Source: Lachnoanaerobaculum sp. OBRC5-5 (GTDB taxonomy: Bacteria; Bacillota; Clostridia; Lachnospirales; Lachnospiraceae). Taken from it: a DNA stretch of 64,000 bases. Both the position numbers and the translations under genes were made by a program. The notes below the pieces were generated by a model. It saw nothing but the letters and a program-made list of their open reading frames with translations, ran no database searches and had not been told where the DNA came from. Each line of letters starts with the position of its first letter. Position 1 is the first letter of the stretch. The DNA lies in contig NZ_JH815185.1 of assembly GCF_000296385.1 (NCBI RefSeq), positions 2,448,365 through 2,512,364 on the forward strand. Direction: 5' to 3'. This document shows, in pieces, positions 34,203 to 43,329 of the stretch.

Positions 34203-35054
34203 ATGAAAAAAGGTAAATTAATAGGATTGTTAGGTATTTTGGCTGCAGGAGCTTTGGCACTCAGTGCATGTGGTTCATCTTCAAAGAGTGCTGCTAAGAA
34301 TAAATTCAGGACTTTAGATGAGATAAAGAGTGCGGGAACTATAAATATAGGTGTTTTCTCAGATAAGCATCCTTTCGGATATGTCGATGAGAACGGTGAG
34401 TATCAGGGATATGATATTTACTTCGGAAACAGACTTGCAGAGGATCTTGGTGTTAAAATCAATTATGTAAGTACAGAGGCCGCAAACAGAGTGGAATATC
34501 TTGAGACAGGTAAGGTTGATATTATACTTGCAAACTTTACAGTTACACCTGAAAGAGCGGAGGCGGTAGATTTTGCACTTCCATATATGAATGTAGGACT
34601 TGGAGTTATATCATCCGATAAAGAGCCTGTAACAAGCCTTGACAATTGGAAGGCTGAGGATGAGATGATAGTTATTTCAGGAACAACAGCCGAGACTTAT
34701 ATGATTAAGAACTATCCTGATATCAAGCTTCAAAAGTATGATACATATGCGAATGCCAAGAATGCGCTTTTAAACGGTTCAGGCAAGGCATGGGTAAATG
34801 ACAATACTGAGGTTATCGCATTTGCAAAGAGCAATCCGGGATATACTGTAGGTATTGACAATCTTGGTGCAAAGGATACAATCGCACCGGCTGTAACAAA
34901 GGGAAATACTACATTACTTGAATGGATCAATACAGAGATTGAAAGTCTTGGAAAAGAGAACTTCTTCCACAAGGATTATGCAGAGACACTTACAGATACT
35001 TATGGCAGTGAATATGCAGATACTCTTGTAATAGAAGGCGGAAAAGCGGAATAA
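34203..35054 (+). CDS. Polar amino-acid ABC transporter substrate-binding lipoprotein
   Basis: This 283-residue SBP_bac_3 protein has a lipobox ALSACG (Cys23) and the family blocks GTINIGVFSDKHPFGYVDEN, YQGYDIYFGNRLAEDLG, DIILANFTVTPERAEAVDFA and the C-terminal TTLLEWINTEIE. The ligand-contacting Arg (TPERA) and Asp are present, consistent with an amino acid bearing alpha-carboxyl and amino groups. Last gene of the four-gene importer operon. Confidence 0.9.
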   Translation: MKKGKLIGLLGILAAGALALSACGSSSKSAAKNKFRTLDEIKSAGTINIGVFSDKHPFGYVDENGEYQGYDIYFGNRLAEDLGVKINYVSTEAANRVEYLETGKVDIILANFTVTPERAEAVDFALPYMNVGLGVISSDKEPVTSLDNWKAEDEMIVISGTTAETYMIKNYPDIKLQKYDTYANAKNALLNGSGKAWVNDNTEVIAFAKSNPGYTVGIDNLGAKDTIAPAVTKGNTTLLEWINTEIESLGKENFFHKDYAETLTDTYGSEYADTLVIEGGKAE

Positions 35055-35059
35055 GGATT

Positions 35060-35091
35060 AAAGCGGGTTTTGGATAAAAGCCCGTTTTTTA
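35060..35091 (+). terminator. Terminator of amino-acid ABC operon
   Basis: GC-rich stem around GCGGGTTTT..AAAAGCCCG then T6. Confidence 0.8.
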
Positions 35092-35151
35092 TTTATAAGT
35101 GTAAAAAATTAATATATAATATTAAGCAAATATTTTTGTAAGAGGTGTTAT

Positions 35152-35643
35152 ATGACTGTCAGTGAAGTAATGGAGAAGATGATAAAAGAAAGCAAGGGCA
35201 GCTTTAGGGATATCAATCATTTTTTAAAGGTATGGGGATATGCAAGAAATATAGGAAAGGGAGAGAATCTTGATGATAATACTCAAAAAACACTTGAAAT
35301 AGCCGCTATAGTGCATGATATTTCCTGCCCTTCGCTCAGAGAAAAGTATGGTGAAGCGGACGGTAAAAAGCAGGAAGAGGTATCTTCACCGATGATTGGA
35401 AAATTTTTTGAAGATACAGATATATCAAAATCTATGCTGGACAGGATAGACTTTATGATAGCACATCATCATACATATACGGATATTGACGGCATTGATT
35501 TACAAATTTTATTGGAAGCCGACTTTTTGGTCAATGCAGATGAGATGAAGTTGAAAAAAGAAGCAATAGAAGAGATGATGAGAAAGGTTTTCAAAACGGA
35601 AACCGGTATAAGATATCTGAAATCCCTGTTTTTAGACAGATAA
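35152..35643 (+). CDS. HD-domain phosphohydrolase-like protein
   Basis: This 163-residue single-domain protein has the HD metal-site pattern: His23 (INHFLKVWGYA), His55-Asp56 (AAIVHDISCPS) and a downstream His cluster AHHHTYTDIDGID followed by EADFLVNADEM. Such small HD proteins hydrolyse phosphate esters such as nucleotides; the substrate is unknown. RBS AGAGGTG. A weak stem (CCCTCT/AGAGGG, 35652-35670) follows and may terminate. Confidence 0.85.
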   Translation: MTVSEVMEKMIKESKGSFRDINHFLKVWGYARNIGKGENLDDNTQKTLEIAAIVHDISCPSLREKYGEADGKKQEEVSSPMIGKFFEDTDISKSMLDRIDFMIAHHHTYTDIDGIDLQILLEADFLVNADEMKLKKEAIEEMMRKVFKTETGIRYLKSLFLDR

Positions 35644-35651
35644 AATAAGAA

Positions 35652-35677
35652 CCCTCTAAGTTTCAGAGGGCCCTTTT
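35652..35677 (+). terminator. Weak terminator after HD gene
   Basis: Six-base stem CCCTCT/AGAGGG followed by CCCTTTT. Confidence 0.45.
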
Positions 35678-35713
35678 AATTCAGTATTCAGTTTTGTGAA
35701 GGTGGAAGTAAAA

Positions 35714-36403
35714 CTACAAGCATCTGTGCCGTTTCAGTATAGTTATGCATTTTTTATATAACAGATTATCAATATTCGGATAAATAGTAAGATTCAATTC
35801 GCCGTTTACATATTCACCTAGGAAAATATCCTGTATGTTTTCAATGCCCTGTTCATTGATTGAAGAAAGCAACCATTTTTCATCGTGTCCGATAACCTCA
35901 AGTATATCTTGGTTTATTCTGCCGTTTGAAATAATAGGGAACTTAGGTGTAGCTGATTGCATATCTATAATGGTAAGCTTACCGTTAGTTTCCATTATTG
36001 CAGACTTTACCTCTTTTGTAGAAAAGAGTCCTTCCATCCGTATATGCAGCATAAGCTGGTCTGCAGATATTCCTACTTTGGCGCAGTTTTCAACATTTAC
36101 CTTACCGTTTTTTATAAGGATAACGGGATTTCCGACTACCAATGACTTTACGGCCTTTATATTGACCAGCAATTTTACGATAATAACGACTAAAGACCAG
36201 ATCAATATAAAAATAAGGAATGTTATGATGGAAATGGAAGTATTATAGATCACACCTCCGATAATTCCACCGAGTACATAGTTTTGTATCTGGTTTAGCG
36301 GAGTATTTATAGAGAACTCATACTTTCCAAGTATATGTATCTGTAAAATCATTACCATGATACCGAGAATAAATTTGATACCGACTAATAAATATATATT
36401 CAT
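35714..36403 (-). CDS. DUF421 membrane protein (YetF/YdfR-like)
   Basis: This 229-residue protein has three N-terminal hydrophobic segments (about 5-25, 40-60, 65-90) and a cytoplasmic DUF421 domain (KSLVVGNPVILIKNGKVN..., then LRMEGLFSTKEVKSAIMETNG). In B. subtilis relatives are linked to spores and membrane stress, but function is not established. It is immediately downstream of the DUF3290 gene (3-nt gap), the usual pairing. Confidence 0.85.
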   Translation of the reverse strand: MNIYLLVGIKFILGIMVMILQIHILGKYEFSINTPLNQIQNYVLGGIIGGVIYNTSISIITFLIFILIWSLVVIIVKLLVNIKAVKSLVVGNPVILIKNGKVNVENCAKVGISADQLMLHIRMEGLFSTKEVKSAIMETNGKLTIIDMQSATPKFPIISNGRINQDILEVIGHDEKWLLSSINEQGIENIQDIFLGEYVNGELNLTIYPNIDNLLYKKCITILKRHRCL

Positions 36404-36406
36404 AAA

Positions 36407-36856
36407 TTATCTCTCTCCGTTTATATATACATTATGATCTATAACATGTGTACGTTGTAAAGTATATGAGTTGTTGTCATCATTAAGATGCACGGTATAG
36501 TCCTCTTCATTGTAGCGGACTATAATACCGTCTTTTAAAGTGGTGGAATTTACCAGTATTTCTTCAGGTGATACATGTGCAGCCGTAGCTACACTCTCTA
36601 TAAATTTTACAAGTACATGTGACTGGGAAAAGTCTTTGTGGTTTTTAGTATAATTTTCCACATGAATTCCTAAAAGTATAAATGTAAAAACGGCAATACC
36701 TATGGAAATGTCTCTAAGCCTTGTTTTCATTCTATCCTTCATAAAGCGAAAGCCTGTAATTATAACGATAGCTAAGAGAAGAATGATAAAAGTGGATCTG
36801 ATAATCATATCGGTAGACTGGTGTTCTATAATATAATCCATAGTATAAAAATTCAT
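36407..36856 (-). CDS. DUF3290 membrane protein
   Basis: This 149-residue protein has two hydrophobic segments (about 18-38 and 48-66) and a DUF3290 domain; SHVLVKFIESVATAAHVSPE is typical. Function is unknown. RBS AAAGGAG lies upstream. Forms a two-gene unit with DUF421. Confidence 0.8.
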   Translation of the reverse strand: MNFYTMDYIIEHQSTDMIIRSTFIILLLAIVIITGFRFMKDRMKTRLRDISIGIAVFTFILLGIHVENYTKNHKDFSQSHVLVKFIESVATAAHVSPEEILVNSTTLKDGIIVRYNEEDYTVHLNDDNNSYTLQRTHVIDHNVYINGER

Positions 36857-36984
36857 ATGATACTTGCACTCCTTTCAATAATCTTTGTAATTTATAGCAT
36901 AAACTCTATTTGGATTCAAGCTGTTTCATACCGGATATTTTAAGCGATATTATACTTTTATTAAGGTGATTTTACATACGTTTA

Positions 36985-37023
36985 ATAAAAACAGCATCCG
37001 ATAAATCAGTATACATCGGATGC
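36985..37023 (-). terminator. Terminator of peptide/nickel ABC operon
   Basis: Perfect 9-bp stem GCATCCGAT/ATCGGATGC (36994-37002, 37015-37023) overlapping the last gene's stop, with a modest T run on the minus strand. Confidence 0.7.
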
Positions 37024-37758
37024 TTCTATAAGTGCCTTGGTATATTCATTTTGCGGGCGGTGGATTATTCTGCTTGTAACATCTTTTTCCACTATATGAC
37101 CGTCCTTCATCACGGCTACATCATCACACATATAATGAACCAAAGATATATCATGGCAGATAAAAAGTATCGCCATTCCCAGTTCATCCTTCAGTTCACC
37201 CAGTAGTGATATTATTTTTCTTTGAACTATCATATCAAGTGCAGAGGTAGCCTCATCACAGATAAGAAGTTTTGGTGAGCAGGCGATGGCTCTGGCAATA
37301 GCGGCCCTTTGACATTCACCTCCGCTGACTTCACCGGGATATTTACCATAGAAAGAAGAATCAAGACCACAGCGGTTTAAAAGAGATATCGCTTTGTTTT
37401 TATAATTACCTCTAAAACCGAAGTTTTTCAGGTTTAAAACTATGCTCTCACCAAGGCTTCTGACAGGATTAAAGCTCTCCCTCGGAAGCTGAAAAATCAT
37501 TTGTAAATCTTTGTATATTCTCCTGTACTGTGAGGCTGAAAATTTACTGATACATTTGCCGTCAAATATAACTTCTCCGGATGTTACCGGTATCAAACCT
37601 GTTATTGCTCTTGCAAGTGTGCTTTTTCCTGAACCGCTTTCACCTACAACGCCAAGGCATCGTCCCGATTTTAATGTAAGATCGATATTTTCAATACTTG
37701 GCTTTTTCTCGCCGTCAAATTGTTTTGTAAGTTTGTTTATAATTAAAATATCATTCAT
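37006..37758 (-). CDS. Peptide/nickel ABC transporter ATP-binding protein (DppF/NikE type)
   Basis: This 250-residue ATPase has Walker A GESGSGKST (about 38), FQLPRESFNPVRSL (the DppF/NikE Q-loop region), signature VSGGECQRAAI and Walker B LLICDEATSALD. It is the last gene of the operon and partners the second ATPase encoded upstream. The short length without a C-terminal oligopeptide domain fits Nik-like and some Dpp-like systems. Confidence 0.9.
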   Translation of the reverse strand: MNDILIINKLTKQFDGEKKPSIENIDLTLKSGRCLGVVGESGSGKSTLARAITGLIPVTSGEVIFDGKCISKFSASQYRRIYKDLQMIFQLPRESFNPVRSLGESIVLNLKNFGFRGNYKNKAISLLNRCGLDSSFYGKYPGEVSGGECQRAAIARAIACSPKLLICDEATSALDMIVQRKIISLLGELKDELGMAILFICHDISLVHYMCDDVAVMKDGHIVEKDVTSRIIHRPQNEYTKALIEASDVY

Positions 37759-37783
37759 ATATACTCCGAAATAAAGAGATACC

Positions 37784-38548
37784 CTAACCGAAAGCGGAAA
37801 GTATCAGCTCCTTTGTGAAATCATTTTTAGGAGAGGAGAGTACGTCACATGTTTTTCCGTAATCAACCGTTTTACCGTTATTTAATACCAATATCCTGTC
37901 TGTGATACTTTTTGCTATTTTTATATTATGGGTTACAAGTATAACAGCTGTATTGTACTTTTCACGCAGTGATTTCAGCTCATTCACTATTTGCACAGCA
38001 ACTATAGGATCAAGTGCACTGGTAGGCTCATCGGCTAAAATTAAAGAAGGTCTGTTCAGCATGGCAAGCGCTATACCCACTCTTTGATTCATACCGCCTG
38101 AAAGCTCAAATGGGTATGCTCTCAAAATCCTTTTCGGGTCAGGTAATGAGAGGTTTTCAAAGATGCCTGTTGCAATATCAAGAGCTTCTTCTTTTGAAAT
38201 CTGTTTATGTGCTTTCATACTTTCAAAAACAGTGTCACCTATAGTTTTTAAAGGATTGGTATGAATACCGGATTCCTGAAAAACCATACTGATACGATTA
38301 CCGCGAATTCTCCTCATTTCAGAAGCATTAAGTGATAACAGATCTTCGTTTTCAAAAAAAATATTACCGGAAAGTACTTTGGGGCCTGAAAGCCCCAAGA
38401 TACTCTTTAGCAATGTGGATTTTCCACAACCGCTGTTTCCGACTACACCCAGAATTTCACCGGAGTTAAGAGAAAATGACAGATCATATAAAACTTGTCT
38501 TTTTTCATATGAAATATTTATATTCTCAAATTTCAAAAGTTCTTTCAT
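37784..38548 (-). CDS. Peptide/nickel ABC transporter ATP-binding protein (DppD/NikD type)
   Basis: This 254-residue ATPase has Walker A GNSGCGKST, MVFQESGIHTNPLKTI, signature LSGGMNQRVGIALAM and Walker B LILADEPTSALD. It begins at the stop of the binding-protein gene (TAATG overlap). The M in SGGMxQR is characteristic of the DppD/NikD branch. Confidence 0.9.
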   Translation of the reverse strand: MKELLKFENINISYEKRQVLYDLSFSLNSGEILGVVGNSGCGKSTLLKSILGLSGPKVLSGNIFFENEDLLSLNASEMRRIRGNRISMVFQESGIHTNPLKTIGDTVFESMKAHKQISKEEALDIATGIFENLSLPDPKRILRAYPFELSGGMNQRVGIALAMLNRPSLILADEPTSALDPIVAVQIVNELKSLREKYNTAVILVTHNIKIAKSITDRILVLNNGKTVDYGKTCDVLSSPKNDFTKELILSAFG

Positions 38549-40128
38549 TATTCGATTACCAGATCCTTACTGAATTCATAATAGTCACTTGGCATAGGAG
38601 TAAGACCTTTTATATTTTTCTTGCTTACAAGACTCATCTGTAAGTGTGAAACGAATATAAAACCGCAATCATCCACTAAAATATCGCTCATCTTTTTTGC
38701 AATCTCTTCACGTTTTTCACTTTCAAATGTTGTGGAAAGATTTTTTGCAAGTTCGTCAAGTTCGGCATTTGAGTAATGTCCTCTGTTCTTTGGTGACTCG
38801 GTAAGAGAAGTCATATCAAAGAAATATCCCTTGTTTCCGGTAGGATTTGTAACCATTGCACTGCCGAAGATATCCCATGTAGTGCTGTCCTTCATCACCT
38901 CAAGATAATTCTCCGTACTGTTTATATTAAGCTTGATACCGATATCCTTTAAGTTTGCCTGTATACTTTGTGCAAGTATAGGAAGCTCGGTTCTTCCCGG
39001 ATATGTGATGTAGTTAAGTTCTAAATTTTTGCCGTCCTTATCTACATATCCGTCATTATCACTGTCACTCCATCCTGCGTTTGCAAGTAACTCCTTTGAC
39101 TTTTCAGGAGAAAAACTGTATGTCGGGTTTTCGCTATCCTTCATAGGGAACGGTCCGTTTGCAACTTTTCCATGACCGCCAAGCAAAACATTTACAAAGC
39201 CTTCTTTATCGATGGCCATAGCTATGGCGGATCTGATGTTTTTATTTGTGAGAAGTTCATTGTCAAAGTTTAACTGCAGGAAGAATGCTCTGCTTGTGGC
39301 CACAGAGTTTATATTATAATTGTCATTTTCAAAAAGCGGGTAGCTTGCATAAGGAAGTCCGGAGGTTACATCAAGTTCTCCCGACTGAAGTCCCATAGTC
39401 AATGTGTCACCGTCTGTGATAGACTTTACGGTGATGTTTTTCTTTGATACTTCACCGCCCCAGTAGTCATCTCTTGATACGAGGCTTATTTCACTGTCAG
39501 ACACTGCGGTTGCTTTGTAAGGACCTGTACCTGAAATATTCTTACTTGCATCCACACCTGCCTGCATATCTATAATTGCGGTATAAGGCTCCGCAAGAAA
39601 GTTTAAAAGAGCCGGATTCGGTTCGGTAGTTACAAATGTGAGTGTTTGACCGTCAGCCTTTATTTCCTGTATCTTCATATCCTTAGGTGCTCTGTCATGT
39701 ACCGCTATCAAATCTTCAAAACATTCTTTTGCGGCAGCTGCATCAAGCTTTCTGCCTGATGAAAAATTGATTCCGTCCTTAATCACAACTTCAAGAGTAT
39801 TATCATCTAAGAACTTGTAAGAATCGGCAAGCCATGGTACAAGCTCTATATCTTCATTTAATCTGAACAATGTCTCCCCGACACCATATCGTACACAGCT
39901 CCATCCCGAGTAGTCCTCATGTGGATTAAGACCTGCATCGGACATACCCACACCGTAACTGCCGGTGCCGTATACAAGAGTCTTTGCAGTATCGGAAGTA
40001 TCGGATGAAACTGACGAGGTTTCGGAACCTGCCGAGCTCTCAGACAAAGTTTTTGAAGAAGAGGTACATGCACCCAGAAGCAGAGCGGCACTGAAGGCAA
40101 CAGAAAGTAATTTTATTTGTTTTTTCAT
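38548..40128 (-). CDS. Peptide/nickel ABC transporter substrate-binding lipoprotein
   Basis: This 526-residue SBP_bac_5 protein has a lipobox LLGACTSSS (Cys21) and a long Ser/Thr tether to about residue 48. Family blocks include ETLFRLNEDIELVPWLADSY, VVIKDGINFSSGRKLDAAA, ISGTGPYKAT and SAIAMAIDKEGFVNVLLGG. Both dipeptides/oligopeptides and Ni(II)-chelates are known ligands of this family; sequence alone does not decide, although the small ATPases lean towards NikA-like. RBS AGGAG with a rather long spacer. Confidence 0.88.
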   Translation of the reverse strand: MKKQIKLLSVAFSAALLLGACTSSSKTLSESSAGSETSSVSSDTSDTAKTLVYGTGSYGVGMSDAGLNPHEDYSGWSCVRYGVGETLFRLNEDIELVPWLADSYKFLDDNTLEVVIKDGINFSSGRKLDAAAAKECFEDLIAVHDRAPKDMKIQEIKADGQTLTFVTTEPNPALLNFLAEPYTAIIDMQAGVDASKNISGTGPYKATAVSDSEISLVSRDDYWGGEVSKKNITVKSITDGDTLTMGLQSGELDVTSGLPYASYPLFENDNYNINSVATSRAFFLQLNFDNELLTNKNIRSAIAMAIDKEGFVNVLLGGHGKVANGPFPMKDSENPTYSFSPEKSKELLANAGWSDSDNDGYVDKDGKNLELNYITYPGRTELPILAQSIQANLKDIGIKLNINSTENYLEVMKDSTTWDIFGSAMVTNPTGNKGYFFDMTSLTESPKNRGHYSNAELDELAKNLSTTFESEKREEIAKKMSDILVDDCGFIFVSHLQMSLVSKKNIKGLTPMPSDYYEFSKDLVIE

Positions 40129-40214
40129 GTATGTAAAAACTCCTTTATATATTTACGGATAAACATCTGTTTAACCGTTTATGTGCTGTTTAATAATTTC
40201 AAAAGTATATTAAT

Positions 40215-41009
40215 TTATACGTTGAAGTAATCTCTAAGTGATTCACCGAATATATTGAATATAGAGACTGTGATAAAGATGGCAATTCCCGGTGAAAGTG
40301 TGATCCATGGAGTTAGCTGAAGCAAACTCCTGCTTTCACTTATCATGCTTCCCCATTCAGGAGTGGGAGGGGTGGCACCGAGTCCCAAAAATGACAGAGC
40401 GGACATTTCCATAAGGCTTGTACCTATATCAAGGCTTGCCGTCACTACTATCGGTCCGATAATATTTGGAAGTATTTCCGTAAATACTATTTGTATCGTA
40501 TCACTGCCGCTTATTTTTGCGGCATTTATATATGTGGAGGTTTTTGTAGACAGTACAAGACCTCTTGAGAGTCTTGCATATCTTGGCCATCCCACGGAGG
40601 CAAGCGCTATTATCGCCCCGAATACACCGTTTTTAAAAAGTCCTGCAGTTGCAATTGCAAGCACAAGTCCCGGAAACGCCAAAAATATATCCGATACACG
40701 CATAAGTAAAGTGTCTGCAATTCCTCCGAGATATCCGCAAAAGATTCCGATTACCACACCGATAACAGCCATCAAAAGTACTACCGCCAAAGCTGAAAAT
40801 ATACTGATTCTTGATGCGGCAATCACTCTTGAAAGCATATCTCTGCCATATATATCAGTTCCCATTATATGAGGAAAGGACGGAGGAGATTTTGCCGTCA
40901 TCAGGTTTTGTGCTGTGATATCAAAAGGTGTAAGCATTGGAGAAAAGAGTGCAAATACAAGCAGTGCAATCACCAAAAAAGACGGAAAGATTAATTTTTC
41001 AGTTCGCAT
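40215..41009 (-). CDS. Peptide/nickel ABC transporter permease (DppC/NikC type)
   Basis: This 264-residue permease has the DppC N-terminal domain (HIMGTDIYGRDMLSRVI) and an EAA loop (INAAKISGSDTIQIVFTEIL). GGAGGTGG just before ATG 41009 selects that start over a GTG at 41018 that lies inside the site. It overlaps the end of the first permease gene by about 11 nt. Confidence 0.9.
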   Translation of the reverse strand: MRTEKLIFPSFLVIALLVFALFSPMLTPFDITAQNLMTAKSPPSFPHIMGTDIYGRDMLSRVIAASRISIFSALAVVLLMAVIGVVIGIFCGYLGGIADTLLMRVSDIFLAFPGLVLAIATAGLFKNGVFGAIIALASVGWPRYARLSRGLVLSTKTSTYINAAKISGSDTIQIVFTEILPNIIGPIVVTASLDIGTSLMEMSALSFLGLGATPPTPEWGSMISESRSLLQLTPWITLSPGIAIFITVSIFNIFGESLRDYFNV

Positions 41010-41949
41010 ATTTTCCACCTCCGATTCTAAGTCTCGGATCCAAGAAATAATATGAAATATCCGATATTAAATTTATAAATACATATATAAAAGCCATCCA
41101 CAGTACATAAGCCAAAATCACAGGATAGTCACGTAAATTTATAGATTCAATAGCCAGCTTTCCGATTCCGTCCCACATGAAGATACTCTCAACAATGGAG
41201 CTTCCGCCAAGCAGACTTCCGAAACTCAGTGACATCAATGTGATGAGAGTGAGAGATGTAAGCCTCAGTACATTAAAGAATATGATTGTATTTTCTTTTA
41301 TACCTCTGGCTCTTGCTCCGGTCACATAAGGTTTTGAGAGCTCCGATATAATAAGTGCACGAATCTGCCTTATATACTTTGCGCTCATTGCCAGTGCAAG
41401 AGTAAGTGTGGGAAGTATCAGACTTTTTATACTTGTTCCCTGTGAGATTACCGGAAGAAGCTTTAACTGTAATGCAAATATATATGAAAGCACAAGCGCC
41501 ACAAAAAAGTTGGGCAGAGAATTGCCTACAAATGACAGCGCTTTTATAATATTGTCAAATACAGAGTTTTTCTTTACCGCTGAAAGTATACCAAGCGGCA
41601 GGGAGATAATTAGGGTAGTAAGTAAAGAGCTGATACTCAGTAAGAGAGTATTCGGTAGTTTAGAGAAAATATAGCCAAATACCGGTTTTCCCGATACATA
41701 GCTGATACCCATATCACCTTGAACCACCCCCAAAAGCCAGCTTATATATTGAACGATAAAGGGATGGTTTAAACCAAGTTCTTCTCTCTTTTGATTTATA
41801 AGTTCCGGAGAAAGTACTCCGCCTATGGCTTCATATCTTACCGCCACCGCATCGCCGCCTGTAAAGTATATAAGTGCAAAGGATATAAAGCTTATACCTA
41901 TAAGTATAGGAATTAATGATAATAATCTTTTTAAAATATATTTAAACAA
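40999..41949 (-). CDS. Peptide/nickel ABC transporter permease (DppB/NikB type)
   Basis: This permease of about 316 residues has the DppB/NikB start FKYILKRLLSLIPILIGISF, six membrane segments and the EAA loop YVTGARARGIKENTIIFFNVL. I place the start at TTG 41949, preceded by GGTGGA; a TTG at 41961 has no ribosome site. It is the first gene of the five-gene operon (B, C, A, D, F order). The 155-nt leader upstream is AT-rich; I see no metal-regulator site I can name. Confidence 0.85.
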   Translation of the reverse strand: MFKYILKRLLSLIPILIGISFISFALIYFTGGDAVAVRYEAIGGVLSPELINQKREELGLNHPFIVQYISWLLGVVQGDMGISYVSGKPVFGYIFSKLPNTLLLSISSLLTTLIISLPLGILSAVKKNSVFDNIIKALSFVGNSLPNFFVALVLSYIFALQLKLLPVISQGTSIKSLILPTLTLALAMSAKYIRQIRALIISELSKPYVTGARARGIKENTIIFFNVLRLTSLTLITLMSLSFGSLLGGSSIVESIFMWDGIGKLAIESINLRDYPVILAYVLWMAFIYVFINLISDISYYFLDPRLRIGGGKYAN

Positions 41950-42063
41950 TTTTTCCACCAAGAAAAGGTAAAATTTATTTGTTTAAGCAAAGCTGTAAAC
42001 ATGATAATAGAATATAAAAGAGAAAGGGATATGTCAAGAGAAAATGAAAATGAGTTTCAAATT

Positions 42064-42109
42064 TAAAAAGGCCTTATTTTACAATATAAAATATTGAAAA
42101 ATAAAGCCT
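42064..42109 (-). terminator. Terminator of FMN dehydrogenase gene
   Basis: 19-bp imperfect stem (42069-42087 with 42091-42109) followed on the minus strand by T5. Confidence 0.75.
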
Positions 42110-42115
42110 GTATTT

Positions 42116-43054
42116 TTATCTTATATATAAAACCGAAGGATCGAATGAGTTTGCATCTTTCACGCCTGTATACATCATAAGCTCTGAAAGTTCTTCATTC
42201 ATTTTGTTTATTTTTTCAATGACGCCGCTTTCACCCTCCTTCAAAAGTGGAGAAAGTATCCCCCTGCCGACAGATACGGCATCTGCACCAAGCGCTAAAG
42301 CCTTGTAGGCATCATAGCCTGTATCTATTGAACAGTCTACAAATATCTCCATACCGCTTATTTCATTCTTTATATCGGGAAGTATCATAACGGGAGGTAT
42401 ACCGAAAGGAATGCGACCGTGGTGGTGAGATACTACTATAGCACTGCAGCCCGCCTGTTTTGCCTTTGCGGCATCTTGAAGCGATAAAACTCCTTTAGCC
42501 ACAAAAGGTATTTTTGCAAATTTTGCATATTCTTCCAAATCGCTTTGAGTAACCGGACCCATTGCAATACCGTCAACTATATCATATTTTCCGTCCGTTC
42601 CGGGAACATGGTCAATATCCACACCCACAGCAACGGCACCGCATTTTTTTGCAAACTCTATCTGCTCAAATATTATATCATGGTCGGCAAAAGGTTTTAT
42701 AATTCTGACAGTTTTGGCTCCTGTATCCGCTATCTCTTTAAATTCGTCATCCGGCTCCATGCCTACCCAATTGAGTATATTTAAGCTCTTTGCAGCCTTT
42801 GCATATTCAAGCATAGGCTTATTGCCGTCCTTGCCGACCTTATTCAAATGAGAAAAAGCAGGCATCATTATCGGAGAGTCAAATTCAGTCCCGAATATTT
42901 TTTTATGCTTATCGGGAAGTATTGCATCTATTATTCTCATCTCCACAAGAATATTATTTAAATAGTTTCTGTTGTGCACATTTGCATCTTCCGCCTTACC
43001 GCTTGTTACAGGAATAAGTCCTGCAGGCCCCGGCCATTTTACATTTTCCGACAT
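42116..43054 (-). CDS. FMN-dependent alpha-hydroxyacid dehydrogenase-like protein
   Basis: This 312-residue TIM-barrel flavoprotein belongs to the FMN-linked hydroxyacid oxidase/dehydrogenase family (glycolate/lactate oxidase, also near type 2 IPP isomerase). FDSPIMMPAFSH (FMN-binding start), VGVDIDHVP, FVAKGVLSLQDAAKAKQAGC (Lys at FMN N5 region) and ALGADAVSVGRGIL are in family order. The usual SNHGGRQ active-site loop reads SHHHGRIP, retaining His and Arg. The oxidised substrate is not determined; in an anaerobe it is more likely a dehydrogenase than an oxidase. Confidence 0.82.
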   Translation of the reverse strand: MSENVKWPGPAGLIPVTSGKAEDANVHNRNYLNNILVEMRIIDAILPDKHKKIFGTEFDSPIMMPAFSHLNKVGKDGNKPMLEYAKAAKSLNILNWVGMEPDDEFKEIADTGAKTVRIIKPFADHDIIFEQIEFAKKCGAVAVGVDIDHVPGTDGKYDIVDGIAMGPVTQSDLEEYAKFAKIPFVAKGVLSLQDAAKAKQAGCSAIVVSHHHGRIPFGIPPVMILPDIKNEISGMEIFVDCSIDTGYDAYKALALGADAVSVGRGILSPLLKEGESGVIEKINKMNEELSELMMYTGVKDANSFDPSVLYIR

Positions 43055-43182
43055 AATTATCCTTTCTAAAAATATATTGTTATTATGTAATATTTATATT
43101 GCTTTTAACTTAATAATACCACAGTTGAAATTTTTTTTGCAAATTTTCGTCGATTTTTTCTATTTAATATTCATACCGCTGC

Positions 43183-43235
43183 TTACACCATGTGGTAATA
43201 AAGTCGTTGACCAAGCACAATATATTGTGTATACT
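43183..43235 (+). promoter_or_regulatory. nrdD promoter with paired NrdR boxes
   Basis: TTGACC (43207-43212), 17-nt spacer, TATACT (43230-43235). The spacer holds the palindrome CACAATATATTGTG (43216-43229), matching the NrdR box consensus. A weaker palindrome, TTACACCATGTGGTAA (43183-43198), is centred 32 bp upstream, the three-helical-turn spacing known for NrdR pairs. Confidence 0.8.
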
Positions 43236-43329
43236 ATGAATTCGAGAGAGTTATATACTCTTAAAAAGGTACTTATAAGAACTGCGACAATAAGCAGATA
43301 CTATGTAATAATAAAGAGAGGTTACCGAC

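Noticed and set aside
37006..41949. Firm naming of the operon as nikABCDE
   Set aside because: The same family imports dipeptides; metal-specific residues in the binding protein could not be confirmed by eye.
41962..42060. Nickel- or cobalamin-responsive element upstream of the Nik/Dpp operon
   Set aside because: No NikR-like palindrome or B12 box could be recognised in the AT-rich leader.
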